64,000 nucleotides of DNA from Gammaproteobacteria bacterium (GTDB taxonomy: Bacteria; Pseudomonadota; Gammaproteobacteria; Pseudomonadales; Azotimanducaceae): contig SYFY01000191.1 in the NCBI GenBank assembly GCA_005799745.1, forward strand, positions 1 through 64,000. Direction: 5' to 3'. Below are positions 8,561-18,075 of this stretch, in pieces (within the stretch, counting starts at the first letter, position 1; every line of letters starts with the position of its first letter). The notes below the pieces were generated by a model, which saw nothing but the letters and a program-made list of their open reading frames with translations, ran no database searches and was not told where the DNA came from. The translations under genes and the position numbers were made by a program.

Positions 8561-9118
8561 ATGAGCGAACACACGAAGAAGCCCTCCTACCTCGGCCTAC
8601 TCAACGCCATCGCGGTCGGGGAAAGCCGCGGCGGGGAATTGTTGTCCGCCTGGGCAAAGACCACCTCCCGTGCTGATGTTCGGGCCGTTCTGGACGTCGT
8701 GGCGATCCGTGAGCGGGAACACGGCGCCGCGTTCACGAAGAGAATGTGTGAGCTCGGCTTCTCGGTGCGAGAAAAACCCTCTGACCGATTCAGCGCAGAC
8801 CTCGCCTGCGTTCGCTCTGAAGCGACAGACCGCGAAAAATTCGAGCAAATCCTGCGTTATCAGGAACCTGCGCGACCCGATGCGCTGCGTTCATTGTTCG
8901 ATGATCAAAACATCGATCCGGAAACGGGTGCACTACTCGGACGATTCATTGCCGAAGAGCGGGACAGTGAAAATCGTCTGCGCGCTTGTTACGCCGCGCT
9001 GTGTTCCGAAACCTCTGTACCAACAACCGAAGAGCCGCTGCTTCGAGACCTGGTGGCCCGGCTAGATCGCCTGACATCAACCCTGGCGGAAATCAAGGCA
9101 CTTCGCACGAGCGCATGA
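8561..9118 (+). CDS. Ferritin-like / rubrerythrin-like protein
   Basis: About 185 residues, all helical in appearance. The order LLNAIAVGESRGGELL, then VVAIREREHGAAF (an ExxH) and a later RFIAEERDSENRLR, matches the Glu and ExxH spacing of ferritin-like diiron proteins related to rubrerythrin, but no rubredoxin domain is present. The function is unproven; such proteins often handle iron or peroxide. Two ATGs (8549 and 8561) are possible; 8561 has GGGCGA upstream. The last codons overlap the start of the next gene through ATGA, so the two are translationally coupled. Confidence 0.6.
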   Translation: MSEHTKKPSYLGLLNAIAVGESRGGELLSAWAKTTSRADVRAVLDVVAIREREHGAAFTKRMCELGFSVREKPSDRFSADLACVRSEATDREKFEQILRYQEPARPDALRSLFDDQNIDPETGALLGRFIAEERDSENRLRACYAALCSETSVPTTEEPLLRDLVARLDRLTSTLAEIKALRTSA

Positions 9119-9531
9119 ACGAACTGAATCAACCACTGCTCGAGCAGCTCCGTCCAGTGTTGGAAGACATCACTGAACGAAGCCAGCTGATTGAGGCCTT
9201 CATCGATAAGGACACCTACTGCATCCTCGCCGGAACGGTGTGGGCCAACGTCGTCCTCGACCCAGGTGCAGCCGGACTTCATGAAGACGATCTGCCCGAT
9301 CTGCACGACATCATTGGGCATTGGTCGGCACCGATCCTCGGAAAAGAAGAAGGCACCATCGGTGGCATCTTCAAATTCCTTAATTCCAAAGCCGGTGAAC
9401 GGGCCATGCAGGCCGCGCAGATCACCCCAAATCACAAGGATCTGTTGTTGTTCTTTGCCTCGATGATCCTCGATCCAGAAGGTCACCGTCGCTGGACGGA
9501 CGCGATTCGCGACCGACAAACCAAAAGGTAA
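9115..9531 (+). CDS. Hypothetical protein coupled to the ferritin-like gene
   Basis: A 138-residue acidic protein beginning MNELNQPLLEQLRPVLEDIT. It starts inside the stop of the ferritin-like gene (ATGA), which shows that the two belong together. I see no signal peptide, membrane helix or familiar motif. Its N-terminal half is helical and Glu/Asp-rich, with a hydrophobic LLLFFASMILDP segment near the end. Function unknown. It converges with yjbQ, whose stop is only six bases away. Confidence 0.7.
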   Translation: MNELNQPLLEQLRPVLEDITERSQLIEAFIDKDTYCILAGTVWANVVLDPGAAGLHEDDLPDLHDIIGHWSAPILGKEEGTIGGIFKFLNSKAGERAMQAAQITPNHKDLLLFFASMILDPEGHRRWTDAIRDRQTKR

Positions 9532-9537
9532 TCAAAC

Positions 9538-9951
9538 TCAAACGCTGCCGATCACACTGACCACGATTTCCCGTGATCGCCGCGCATGCCGGTGCTCCCA
9601 CAAAAAGATCCCCTGCCAGGTGCCTAGCACCATCGCACCCTGCGCAATCGGGACCGAAACACTCACGGCAGTGAGCATCGCCTTGATGTGTGCCGGCATG
9701 TCATCCGGTCCTTCATCGTTGTGGGTGTACAGCGGGTCTCTTTCTGGAACCAAACGGTTGAGCCATGCCTCGAGGTCGTTCTTGGCCTCGGGCGCCGCGT
9801 TTTCCTGGATGAGCAGACTTGCCGACGTATGTCGCAAAAAGAGTGTGACCAATCCCTCACTCACGCGAGCGCCGTCAACAACCTGACGAACCCTGTGCGT
9901 GATGTCATAGAGGCCTTGTCCGGCCACCGGTAGTGTCAGAAATACATTCAT
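9538..9951 (-). CDS. yjbQ: YjbQ family protein (UPF0047)
   Basis: A 137-residue member of the YjbQ/UPF0047 family. The signature is complete: FLRHTSASLLIQENA, YTHNDEGPDDMPAHIKAML, then IAQGAMVLGTWQGIFLWEHR. The conserved His and Asp residues form a metal-binding site. Some members have weak thiamine-phosphate synthase activity, but the physiological role is unsettled. The frame extends upstream, but ATG at 9951 gives the standard family length. Cytoplasmic. Confidence 0.93.
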   Translation of the reverse strand: MNVFLTLPVAGQGLYDITHRVRQVVDGARVSEGLVTLFLRHTSASLLIQENAAPEAKNDLEAWLNRLVPERDPLYTHNDEGPDDMPAHIKAMLTAVSVSVPIAQGAMVLGTWQGIFLWEHRHARRSREIVVSVIGSV

Positions 9952-10014
9952 CGTGATGCTCCGGTGCAAGTCACCCGCTGAGCATAACCGGTCGTTCAGT
10001 CGGAACAATACTCG

Positions 10015-10662
10015 ATGCAGCAGGGCTGGCGGGAAGCACCCATATCAAGAGGCTTGGTCGCCTTCGTCGCGACAACGATCCTCTGCGTCGGCTTTACCGT
10101 GCAGGCCTTTCAAACCGACAACAACCTCGCCATTCCGGTGTTTCTGGTGGCGCTCACCGTCTCCAATCTCGCCACGCATCGTGGACTAACGCTGCTGATT
10201 GCGGCCATTGCCTCGGCCATGTTGGCAACTGCATATGCCACTGAACTCCTGCCGCTCCTTGAAAGTTCTGCGGGTGGCAGAGTCCCCGAAGATTTCCTGA
10301 TCGCGCTCGCGGCGATCAGGATCGCGACGTCCATTCTGCTCTAGGATCCTCGTCGAAAATCCGTAACGCTCGATGCCTTGAACCATGCATTCGCTAATGC
10401 GCCGGCTGGCATGTTGATGGTGAGTGATCGTGGGCAGGTCATTAACGTCAACGCAACACTGCTACAGATGCTCGCCATGGAACGAGAAGTAGTGGCGGAG
10501 GGTGTGGAAACCGCTGAGCAATTGCATTTCCTTGAAAGTCAGTCCTGCGACTACGTCCAGGGCTATTTCTTTAGCCGACCCGTTTCATTGGACAACTTCA
10601 AGAAGCTGCTTGCGCCCAACATCGCGATGTTGCGCAACGGTGAACAGCGCCTCAACGGCTAA
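10015..10662 (+). pseudogene. Remnant of a membrane PAS-(GGDEF)-EAL signalling protein
   Basis: One reading frame runs from 10015 to 10662 with a single TAG at 10342-10344. The first part has three hydrophobic segments, as in a membrane sensor. After the TAG comes the start of a PAS domain (FANAPAGMLMVSDRGQVINV), then, within about 20 residues, the extreme C-terminus of an EAL domain (VAEGVETAEQLHFL, VQGYFFSRPVS). A normal protein would have the rest of the PAS domain and about 400 residues of GGDEF and EAL between these points. I infer an in-frame internal deletion near 10490 plus a nonsense codon, so cyclic-di-GMP enzymology is lost. Confidence 0.8.
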
Positions 10663-10680
10663 CCCCTGCTCCTGGCGGGC

Positions 10681-12420
10681 CTAGCGGGGGTAAAGCACCT
10701 CGTGGGCCTGGCTGAACCGCTCCACAATTCGTCGTGACTCCAACGTGTCCGCCGCAATTTCTCCCGCCGGCGTGAACTGATGTCCTGCAACCGTCCACTG
10801 ATAGAACCTGCCTCCTCGAGCGAGAATCGTGAGGCGGTCATTCAGCAGCTCGCCCACGTGATAATCGTGTTCAATCCAAACAGGACCATCTTGGCCATCC
10901 AATAACGAAGGCGCCCAGAACTGCTCCTTTGTCGGGAGATGGAAAAGGCTGAGTAGCGTCGTAGCGATGCCGGTACTGGATCCACGCTCGGTGATTACCG
11001 CGGGCTGCACCTCGGGAGAAGAAATCAGCAGCATGGGAATTCGATAACTTTCGACCGGAATCAGGCTGTCTCCATAGATCCTCGGTGCATGATCGGCGAT
11101 AACGACAAAAACCGTGTCATCAAACCAATTTCGTTTGCGCGCTTCAGCAAAAAACCAGCCGAGGGCAGAATCTGCATAACGCATCGCTGCCTGCAGAGAC
11201 CGCTGCTCTGCATTAGCCTCCCCCGACGGCACAACAAAGGGGCGGTGGTTACTAACGGTGAGCGTCGACAGAAATATGGGCTGCGCGGCAAGCGTGAGTT
11301 CATCCATCAGCCCGAGCACGTGCGCAAAAAGATCACGATCACTGACACCCCAACTGGTTTCAAAGGTGCCTTCGGGAAAATCATAACGGCTCGTGGTTTT
11401 TTCAAACCCGATGCCTTGCCAATAGGGCGTGAAATTCGAGAAGCCAGGCCAGCCGCCATAGGCAAACACCGTCTTGAAACCGTGGTCGCGAAACGCCCGG
11501 GGAAGTGACGGCAGGCGTTCAAATCCCTTGCGCTCGGTAGCAGAAATCCCCGGTAACGGCACAAACCCGTTGAGGATGGACTCCATGCCACGCGTCGTTC
11601 GAGTACCTGCGGCGTAGACGTTATCGAACCGCAGCCCCTCCCCTGCTAACGCCGAAAACGCCGGGAGGTGCAGCGCGCGTTCCTTCGGATCCTCCCAAGT
11701 CTTTCCAGCAAAGGATTCCTCGATGATGAGCACCACATGTTTGGCATCGACGCTGACCATCGGTGGCAACGAAGGTTCCGCTTTGAACGCTTCTCGCGCT
11801 GGCGTGACACCTGGAAACAATCCGTTCCACCGTGTTTCGTTCACACGCGCCGCGGTCAATATACCCACGTATCCGTTACTCGCAAGCTGCGTCAGCAGGC
11901 GTGATTGTTCGATTACCGGTTGTCCACTCAGCCAGGCGGCAATGCCCGCACCAAGCCACACAACTGCAACACTGCGTAGCGACAATTCAGGTGGTTCAGC
12001 TAATAGCCGTGCCAACAGCACCACGATGAGGGCGAAAGGAATCAGAATCCACTTCAGGTAGAACTGCTCCTCCAGAAAGACGAGCACCTCAACTGGATAG
12101 GCCAGATAGTGGAAAACCAAACGATCCAGTCGCGCCTGAAACTCAAACCAAAAAAACACTTCAGCGATCGCCACGATAAGTACAACCGCGATCACCACAC
12201 CGGACACGACCCAACGAAACCATGGTCGTGAACTCAAGCAGCCGAGCGCCAGCAGGCAGCTCACCATCAACAACGCCACCGCATCGGCCAGCACACCGTT
12301 TATCCATACGTGTATCCACGCAGCTGCGGGCACCGAATCCAACGAGAAAGCTGTGAAAGCACGAATGGCCAACAAAAGCCCAAGGAAAAACAGCGGAAAA
12401 CGCCAGATGAACGCCGTCAT
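10681..12420 (-). CDS. LtaS-family membrane phosphoglycerol transferase / sulfatase-fold protein
   Basis: A 579-residue inner-membrane enzyme with about four or five N-terminal membrane helices (residues 5-165) and a C-terminal extracytoplasmic alkaline-phosphatase-fold domain. Active-site elements are visible: IIEESFAGK near residue 235, the nucleophile region AGTRTTRGMES (Thr at about 275-276), and VVIADHAPR near the end. The family transfers phosphoglycerol or phosphoethanolamine from phospholipid head groups to acceptors such as glucans or lipid A. It starts within the stop of the RND gene (ATGA) and ends the TRAP-Mla-RND operon, so an envelope lipid role is likely. The acceptor is unknown. 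Confidence 0.85.
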   Translation of the reverse strand: MTAFIWRFPLFFLGLLLAIRAFTAFSLDSVPAAAWIHVWINGVLADAVALLMVSCLLALGCLSSRPWFRWVVSGVVIAVVLIVAIAEVFFWFEFQARLDRLVFHYLAYPVEVLVFLEEQFYLKWILIPFALIVVLLARLLAEPPELSLRSVAVVWLGAGIAAWLSGQPVIEQSRLLTQLASNGYVGILTAARVNETRWNGLFPGVTPAREAFKAEPSLPPMVSVDAKHVVLIIEESFAGKTWEDPKERALHLPAFSALAGEGLRFDNVYAAGTRTTRGMESILNGFVPLPGISATERKGFERLPSLPRAFRDHGFKTVFAYGGWPGFSNFTPYWQGIGFEKTTSRYDFPEGTFETSWGVSDRDLFAHVLGLMDELTLAAQPIFLSTLTVSNHRPFVVPSGEANAEQRSLQAAMRYADSALGWFFAEARKRNWFDDTVFVVIADHAPRIYGDSLIPVESYRIPMLLISSPEVQPAVITERGSSTGIATTLLSLFHLPTKEQFWAPSLLDGQDGPVWIEHDYHVGELLNDRLTILARGGRFYQWTVAGHQFTPAGEIAADTLESRRIVERFSQAHEVLYPR

Positions 12421-14936
12421 CGAGCTGGCTTGAGCAGTACAGGCAGCAGGAAAATCGCGAACAACAACAGAAGGCCCACCGCGAGGGTCAGATAGAGACC
12501 GATGGATGCTGTACCGACATGGGGAGATAACATCAACGAAGCAAACGCACCAACCGTGGTCAACGTACTCAGCATCACCGCACGTGGTGTGCTGGAGTGC
12601 ATGAGACCGGCCACATCTCCACCTTGGTGATAGCGGTGATAAACGTGAATGCCGTTGTCTACTCCGAGCCCAAAGATCAGCGGCAACACCAGGATATTAG
12701 CCATATTCAGCGGTGCGCCGATCAGTTCTCCAACGGCCAGCGTGAAGAGGCCGGCGAGCAACAGCGGCACTGAAATCAGGAAGGCACTCTTCAGACTGCG
12801 GAACATGATGAGGAGAATGAGCAGGATGACGCCCGCCGCGGTGAGCGTCGCCTGGATAAACGAGCCGATTACAATCTCGCCCGCGCCCTTTTCGATCACC
12901 GGTCGACCTGTCGCGGTAGGCGCAATGGTATGAACACTGTCGATAAATTCGCCGAGGGAAGCGACGTCCGTTATGTCGTCACGTGGTGTGATGACCGACA
13001 GATGACGTCCATCCGCCGTAACCAGGCGATGCACGAGATCCGGCGGCAGGTCATCGAACGTGACCGGTTCCATGGACAGTGCGCGAGACAACCAATCAAG
13101 CTCTTTTTGAAGCGGCTCAACCACATCGCCTTGCCAGGCCATCAGCGGTTCATCAGGAAGTGCGGCAAGCTTCCGCCAGGTCGCTACACCTTCGAGGTTT
13201 TTTGATTCGAGCTGGTCTGCGAACTCCGTGATGGCTTCTCGCAGCGCCTGGGCGCCTGGCGCTTCAGCCACCTCCAGTGGCATCAACGCACTCTCGAGTA
13301 GCAGATTTAACTCCTCGATCACATAACGCTTGTCGTCCTGATCATTCGGCACGTAGTCCGCAGGAGTCAGAACCGAATCCACCATGGGCAGCGCTTCTAA
13401 CGCCTCGATATTAAGCTCTCCGGGTTGATGCACCACGTACAAGGCATAGTCCGTCGCGACACCTTCTCGCTGCAGGAATCGCAACATGCGCATGGACTCG
13501 GTGTTCTCATCACGCAGTGCGAGTACGCTGTAATCAAACTGCGCACGCGACGCAAACACGGTGGCGATGACCGCGGCGATGGATATGACGCCGATCACCC
13601 AGCGGCGATGCGCGATCAACTTGCGCACGATAGCGTCACTGCTGGGCATCTCCAGACGATGTGCACGCACAGGACCACTCAACACATAGACGGCCGGCAG
13701 TAACGTAAACGTCAGCCAGAGAGCAATGAGCATACCGGCAGCGGAGATCACGCCAAGGTCGGCAAGCCCACCATAACGTGTTGGCCAGAAGGCAAGAAAA
13801 CCGGCGGCCGTGGTGATCGCACACAAAGCAATCGCATCACCAACACCCTTCGCAGCGTGAATCAGTGCTTCCCCTACATCGTTGTGTTCACCGATCGATT
13901 CTTGATAACGCAGCGAATAATGCAGCGAGTAGTCCACACCCAAGCCGAAGAACATCACGATGAAAACGAGCGACAGCGTATTGAATTCGCCGATGGTTGA
14001 CATCGCAAACGCCGTGGTGAAGATCACGCCGACGAGGAGCTTCAGTAATGTCGTCAGTACGATTTTCCAGGAGCGCACACCGATGATCATCATCAGCGCG
14101 AGCACCGCGGTGGACAACCAACCCGCGAGGTTCACACCGCCCGTCGCCGCCTGGATTTCTTCATGAGTGAGTGCAATTTCACCGGTGACACCAACTTCCA
14201 CCCCCGGTGCTCGTTTGACGCTCTTGATCGCTTCATCGAGAAGCGCCAAAAGCTCAGCACTCGGCAGAGACACATCAAAGTTTGGCTTGCCCTTCAACGT
14301 AATCACGCGAATCTGCGGCGGATCCGGTGAAAAAAGTTCATCCGTCCACGCCACCCGCGCCGGTTCACCGGCAAGCGCACGTTCGCCACTCTTCGTGACA
14401 AGTTCCAGCACGGTCGCGAACATTTCTGCGTCATCGGCGTTCTCAACCGCGTCACCCAGAACTTCAAGAACACCACGTAGCGACGGGTCTTCGGCGATGG
14501 CTGTCAATACCGGCTGGGCATCGGCGAGTCGTTCTGACATCTCATCGAGATCTTCGGCGGACAGATACAGCAAGGCGCGGTCACGCAAGAAATCGAGATT
14601 TTGGGGTGCTGAGACCGCGACAAATTTCGACTGCGCGCGGATCGCCACTTCCAGCGCTTTTGCCGCGGCTTCAACGTCGCCAAAAGAATCGCCATGAACG
14701 ACAACGACTGCGGTCTTTAGTTGGTCGGGGAACGCCGCTTCAAAATCATCGAAGTGACCGCGCCAGGTGGAGCTTTGGTCGATAAGGTTCGAGAGTTCGG
14801 AATTGATGCGGAACTTTTCGAAGGAATACACCCCACACACCACCGTGAGCAGAGTGAGCAGACCCAAGGTGACGCGTGGATTACGGCAAACCCAGGCCAC
14901 GTAGGCGACGAGCGCATTCAGAAAGGCCTGCGTCAT
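12417..14936 (-). CDS. RND/MMPL-family lipid-type transporter (HpnN-like)
   Basis: This 839-residue protein has the two-fold RND architecture: one N-terminal helix, a periplasmic loop of about 200 residues, five clustered helices with the MFFGLGVDYSLHYSLRY motif, then a repeat of the same plan with LPLIFGLGVDNGIHVYHRYHQ. The GxxxD motifs are typical of MMPL/HpnN-type exporters of lipids (hopanoids, glycolipids) rather than drug-efflux AcrB. It needs no ATP and would use the proton gradient. It begins inside the mlaA stop (ATGA) and overlaps the LtaS-type gene by four bases. No hopanoid synthesis gene is present in the window. Confidence 0.88.
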   Translation of the reverse strand: MTQAFLNALVAYVAWVCRNPRVTLGLLTLLTVVCGVYSFEKFRINSELSNLIDQSSTWRGHFDDFEAAFPDQLKTAVVVVHGDSFGDVEAAAKALEVAIRAQSKFVAVSAPQNLDFLRDRALLYLSAEDLDEMSERLADAQPVLTAIAEDPSLRGVLEVLGDAVENADDAEMFATVLELVTKSGERALAGEPARVAWTDELFSPDPPQIRVITLKGKPNFDVSLPSAELLALLDEAIKSVKRAPGVEVGVTGEIALTHEEIQAATGGVNLAGWLSTAVLALMMIIGVRSWKIVLTTLLKLLVGVIFTTAFAMSTIGEFNTLSLVFIVMFFGLGVDYSLHYSLRYQESIGEHNDVGEALIHAAKGVGDAIALCAITTAAGFLAFWPTRYGGLADLGVISAAGMLIALWLTFTLLPAVYVLSGPVRAHRLEMPSSDAIVRKLIAHRRWVIGVISIAAVIATVFASRAQFDYSVLALRDENTESMRMLRFLQREGVATDYALYVVHQPGELNIEALEALPMVDSVLTPADYVPNDQDDKRYVIEELNLLLESALMPLEVAEAPGAQALREAITEFADQLESKNLEGVATWRKLAALPDEPLMAWQGDVVEPLQKELDWLSRALSMEPVTFDDLPPDLVHRLVTADGRHLSVITPRDDITDVASLGEFIDSVHTIAPTATGRPVIEKGAGEIVIGSFIQATLTAAGVILLILLIMFRSLKSAFLISVPLLLAGLFTLAVGELIGAPLNMANILVLPLIFGLGVDNGIHVYHRYHQGGDVAGLMHSSTPRAVMLSTLTTVGAFASLMLSPHVGTASIGLYLTLAVGLLLLFAIFLLPVLLKPAR

Positions 14937-15742
14937 TGCGGAGAGTTTCCGGAAGAATCCCCCGAAGAATCGCTCGCTTCGGTTTCGGCATCCAACACGG
15001 CTTCAAAGTCCTCTTCGAATTCCTCAAAGAGATCATCCACGGGCGGATCACCGTCGAAGGCCACGAATTTGCGCCGTTGGTACCAGGCATCTCGTGTGAA
15101 CACATAGGCATCGAGCGCAGTCTGGTCGCGGGCGTCGGACAATGGCAACGCATCGGCTCGGACGGACAAGAGGTCCATGGCGCCTACCCAGAAGGTATAA
15201 CCGCCACTCAAAATCACGCTGGGAATCCAGGACTTGAAGGCAGTACCGGGCGCATCTCGTATCGTTGCTGGACCTGAAGGCAGATAGATGTACCGGGTGC
15301 GGGTCACACCCCACACGGCGAGTGTCTGCCCAAAGTCCTCATCGTGGTGTTTGAGCCCCATCCGGCCACCCACTTCCAACAGTCCACCAAGCCCGAGCGT
15401 CGTGTTCACCAGGAGCCCGGCGAAGTCCTCTCCGGCATTTTTCGCCTTCCCCTGCAACAAACTGTTGGCGACGCTGTCGATCCGTCGAACATTCCGAAAA
15501 AAGTTGGTGACCCCTCGCTCTGCCCAGTCCGGCATGATTGTCTTGTAGCCCCGCGCTACCGGTGCGATTACCCGACGGTCAACCGCATCGATCGCCGTAT
15601 GGAACTTTCGATTGGTGGGCTCGAGTGGGTCATAGACCGCCCAGGGATCCCCCTCTAGCGTCGCGCAGCCGCCCATCAGCCCCGTGAAGACCAAGACCAG
15701 TGGGAGCAGGATCAGGCGTTTGAAGCTATCGCAGTTCTTCAA
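14933..15742 (-). CDS. mlaA: Outer-membrane lipid asymmetry lipoprotein MlaA (VacJ)
   Basis: MlaA sits in the outer membrane and removes misplaced phospholipids from its outer leaflet, passing them to MlaC. The MlaA/VacJ pattern is clear: DPLEPTNRKFHTAIDAVDR, VARGYKTIMPDWAERGVTNFF, NTTLGLGGLLEVGGRMGLK and EDFGQTLAVWGV. Reading from TTG at 15742 gives a lipoprotein signal ending LMGGC, and the start then overlaps mlaC by 17 bases. A longer ATG frame would lie deep inside mlaC and spoil the signal. An acidic tail (EEFEEDFEAV) closes the protein. The RND gene follows with an ATGA overlap. Confidence 0.92.
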   Translation of the reverse strand: MKNCDSFKRLILLPLVLVFTGLMGGCATLEGDPWAVYDPLEPTNRKFHTAIDAVDRRVIAPVARGYKTIMPDWAERGVTNFFRNVRRIDSVANSLLQGKAKNAGEDFAGLLVNTTLGLGGLLEVGGRMGLKHHDEDFGQTLAVWGVTRTRYIYLPSGPATIRDAPGTAFKSWIPSVILSGGYTFWVGAMDLLSVRADALPLSDARDQTALDAYVFTRDAWYQRRKFVAFDGDPPVDDLFEEFEEDFEAVLDAETEASDSSGDSSGNSPQ

Positions 15743-16289
15743 TGTTGCGCTCGATATGGGCCAGCAGTGCAGGAAATCCCTCACGACGCAAAATGCTGCC
15801 ATAGTCAGCGCGCCTAAGCGCAAGGTCGCTCACACCATCGGCGACGACATTGAAGATGCGACCATTACGAAAGTAGTAGTGCAGCGAAACTTTCTCGCCA
15901 TTGCTGCGCAGAATGTGGGACTTAACGACTGTACCACTCTTGCCCTTGACCTCGCCTTCGCTCACAAATTTCTGGTTCTCGAAACTGTCGAACCGATCCG
16001 CGTAAGTGGCGAGCGACAACTGGCGCAGGAGATCGACGATCTTCTTCTGCCCGTCGGCGCCAATCTTTTGCCATTCCCGACCAACGCTGACCTTGGCAAT
16101 GGACTCAAAGTCAAAGTTATCGACCACCACTTTTTCAACGATGCCGACCCGTTCGCTCGCCGTGCCACCATGTTTCATGGCCTTGATCAGCACCTCGTGC
16201 AGGGCATCAATTTGGGCCGCGGGTTCAGCCGCCCAAACCCACGGAGCAAGTGAAAACAGTGCAAGCAGCAGCAGCGTTCGAAGGTTCAT
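15726..16289 (-). CDS. mlaC: Periplasmic lipid shuttle MlaC (Ttg2D/HpnM-like)
   Basis: This 187-residue periplasmic protein has a signal peptide (MNLRTLLLLALFSLAPWVWA) followed by the Tol_Tol_Ttg2 fold: SIAKVSVGREWQKI, LRQLSLATYADRFDSF, then LHYYFRNGRIFNVVADGVSDLALRR in fragments typical of MlaC/HpnM. Such proteins ferry phospholipid or hopanoid between membranes. It starts inside the stop of dctM (ATGA). No MlaFEDB ABC complex is encoded here; the RND gene two positions downstream may supply the inner-membrane partner, as in hopanoid loci. That last point is inference. Confidence 0.92.
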   Translation of the reverse strand: MNLRTLLLLALFSLAPWVWAAEPAAQIDALHEVLIKAMKHGGTASERVGIVEKVVVDNFDFESIAKVSVGREWQKIGADGQKKIVDLLRQLSLATYADRFDSFENQKFVSEGEVKGKSGTVVKSHILRSNGEKVSLHYYFRNGRIFNVVADGVSDLALRRADYGSILRREGFPALLAHIERNIEELR

Positions 16290-17566
16290 TGCACAAACAC
16301 CAGAGATAGCCAAGGCACATAGGTGATGATCAATACCGCCAACAACAGCACCACGAAATACGGCCCGCAGGCGGAATACAGCTCCACCATGGACTTGCGA
16401 AAACGGTAACTCGCAATGAAGAGGTTCATACCAATGGGCGGCGTGAAATATCCGATCTGCATATTGGCCAGAAAAATAATCCCAAGGTGAACCGGGTGTA
16501 TGCCATAGCCAACTGCCACCGGCAACAAGAGCGGCACCATGATCACAGTGGCCGCAAAGATGTCGAGGATCGCTCCTAACACCAACAAGAGGATGTTCAA
16601 GAGCAGCAGGAACATCAACGGGCTCTGGACATAACCCTGCATGAAATCAAAGAGCTGCTGCGGCACCTGGGCGTCGATCAGGTAATTCGTGAACGCGAGG
16701 GCAACACCGAGGATGAGCAGAATTCCGCCGACTATGACCATGGACTCAACGACCAGCTTCGGCAGTGCTTTGATTTCGACATCCCGATACAACAACACTT
16801 CGGCCAGGACGACGTAAACCGCTGTCACTGCGGCAGCTTCAGAGATCGCGAATACGCCGCTGAAGACACCACCCAGCACTACAAACGGCAACGGAATCTC
16901 ATAACGCGCGGCCCAAAGTGCCCGTTTGAGTTCGGCCTTGGAAAACGGTTGGCGTTGAAGCCCACCACCGCGGTGTTTCCACAACGTGTAGGCAATCAGC
17001 AGCGACAACATCAGAAGCACCGGAAGGATGCCTGCTTTAAAGAGATCAACGATCGCAAAAGGCACGCCCACATCCATCTGCTGCGCGATAACGCCATAGA
17101 GAATCAAAGGCACCGATGGAAAGATCAGTAGACCCAGACTGCCCGACGAAGTGACGAGGCCCAGACTGAATTTTTCGCTGTAACCCTGACTCATCAGCGC
17201 CGGTAACAAAAGTGCACCGAGAGCCACGATGGTGACGCCACTCGCACCGGTTAACACGGTAAAGAGCGCACAAGCAATGAAACCCACCACAGCAAGTCCA
17301 GCAGGCATGCCCCCAAATAGACTCTGCACAACATCCACAAGACGCTGCGACGTCTGCGCAGCTGACAACACATAACCGGCAAACGTGAAGAGCGGCAGTG
17401 CGACCAGTAGCGGCGTATCCACAATACGGTAAAGCTCTATGGCGACGACGCTGAGATCGATCTCCGCTGTATGAAAACCCACCATCGCGCCCGCAAGGAT
17501 CACAGCAAACAGTGGCGCACCAGCCAGAGCCATGAGCACGACACCCAGAATGAGCAACATGGTCAT
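16286..17566 (-). CDS. dctM: TRAP transporter large membrane subunit
   Basis: A 426-residue DctM-type protein with about twelve membrane helices, the ion-coupled import channel of a tripartite TRAP transporter. Typical motifs are LPLFTFAGYVLS, LTGASGVTIVALGALLLPAL, IFPSVPLILYGVIAQ and the C-terminal IFLANMQIGYFTPPIGMNLF. The ATG at 17566 overlaps the stop of dctQ (ATGA); the longer frame runs into dctQ. It couples to DctQ and to the periplasmic receptor encoded upstream. Substrate unknown, but the TatT partner and downstream mlaC/mlaA suggest a hydrophobic ligand. Confidence 0.93.
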   Translation of the reverse strand: MTMLLILGVVLMALAGAPLFAVILAGAMVGFHTAEIDLSVVAIELYRIVDTPLLVALPLFTFAGYVLSAAQTSQRLVDVVQSLFGGMPAGLAVVGFIACALFTVLTGASGVTIVALGALLLPALMSQGYSEKFSLGLVTSSGSLGLLIFPSVPLILYGVIAQQMDVGVPFAIVDLFKAGILPVLLMLSLLIAYTLWKHRGGGLQRQPFSKAELKRALWAARYEIPLPFVVLGGVFSGVFAISEAAAVTAVYVVLAEVLLYRDVEIKALPKLVVESMVIVGGILLILGVALAFTNYLIDAQVPQQLFDFMQGYVQSPLMFLLLLNILLLVLGAILDIFAATVIMVPLLLPVAVGYGIHPVHLGIIFLANMQIGYFTPPIGMNLFIASYRFRKSMVELYSACGPYFVVLLLAVLIITYVPWLSLVFVQ

Positions 17567-18048
17567 GCTGACGGTTCCGTTTCGGGGGCTTGCTCGGGTC
17601 GTTCCGGCGGATTGAACACGTGTAGGAGGTAGCGAAGGCACATGACAGCGGCCGCTACCGGCATGATCGCTTCACACAACCACGCCGGAACTTCGGCGAA
17701 CGCCAAAATGCCATCCTCGTATTCAAGCTTCACGAACTGGAAGCTGAACCAGGCAAAGATCCCGAGGATGATCGCCGTGAGGAGCGAACCGATGCGTTGC
17801 ATCACTCGCTTACCCGCATCGGGTAGAAACTTCGACATCAGATCAATACGAATGTGATCATCGTTACGTGCCGCGACCATGGCGCCTAACATGGCAATCC
17901 ACAACACGATCACACGTACAAAGGCGTCACCCCAAGGTAGGCCACCGTCCAAGAACACCCGCGCCAGAACCTGCCACGCCGAAACCGCGATCATGCCGGC
18001 AAGCAGTAGAACGAGCAGTCCGGATTCGATGGCACGAAGCGCTTTCAA
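17563..18048 (-). CDS. dctQ: TRAP transporter small membrane subunit
   Basis: A 161-residue DctQ-type protein with four membrane helices. It has the family motifs VSAWQVLARVFLDGGLPWGD and VLWIAMLGAMVAARNDDHI, then FSFQFVKLEYEDG. DctQ pairs with DctM in the inner membrane. The start is TTG at 18048 with GGAGG eight bases before it. The gene follows the receptor gene by 27 bases and overlaps dctM by four. Confidence 0.92.
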   Translation of the reverse strand: MKALRAIESGLLVLLLAGMIAVSAWQVLARVFLDGGLPWGDAFVRVIVLWIAMLGAMVAARNDDHIRIDLMSKFLPDAGKRVMQRIGSLLTAIILGIFAWFSFQFVKLEYEDGILAFAEVPAWLCEAIMPVAAAVMCLRYLLHVFNPPERPEQAPETEPSA

Positions 18049-18075
18049 CGTTGACCTCCGTGCGGGTGTCAGGGA

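Noticed and set aside
15684-16253. 189-codon plus-strand open frame opposite mlaC
   Set aside because: It is the antisense shadow of mlaC, has no recognisable motif and its composition follows the mlaC codons.
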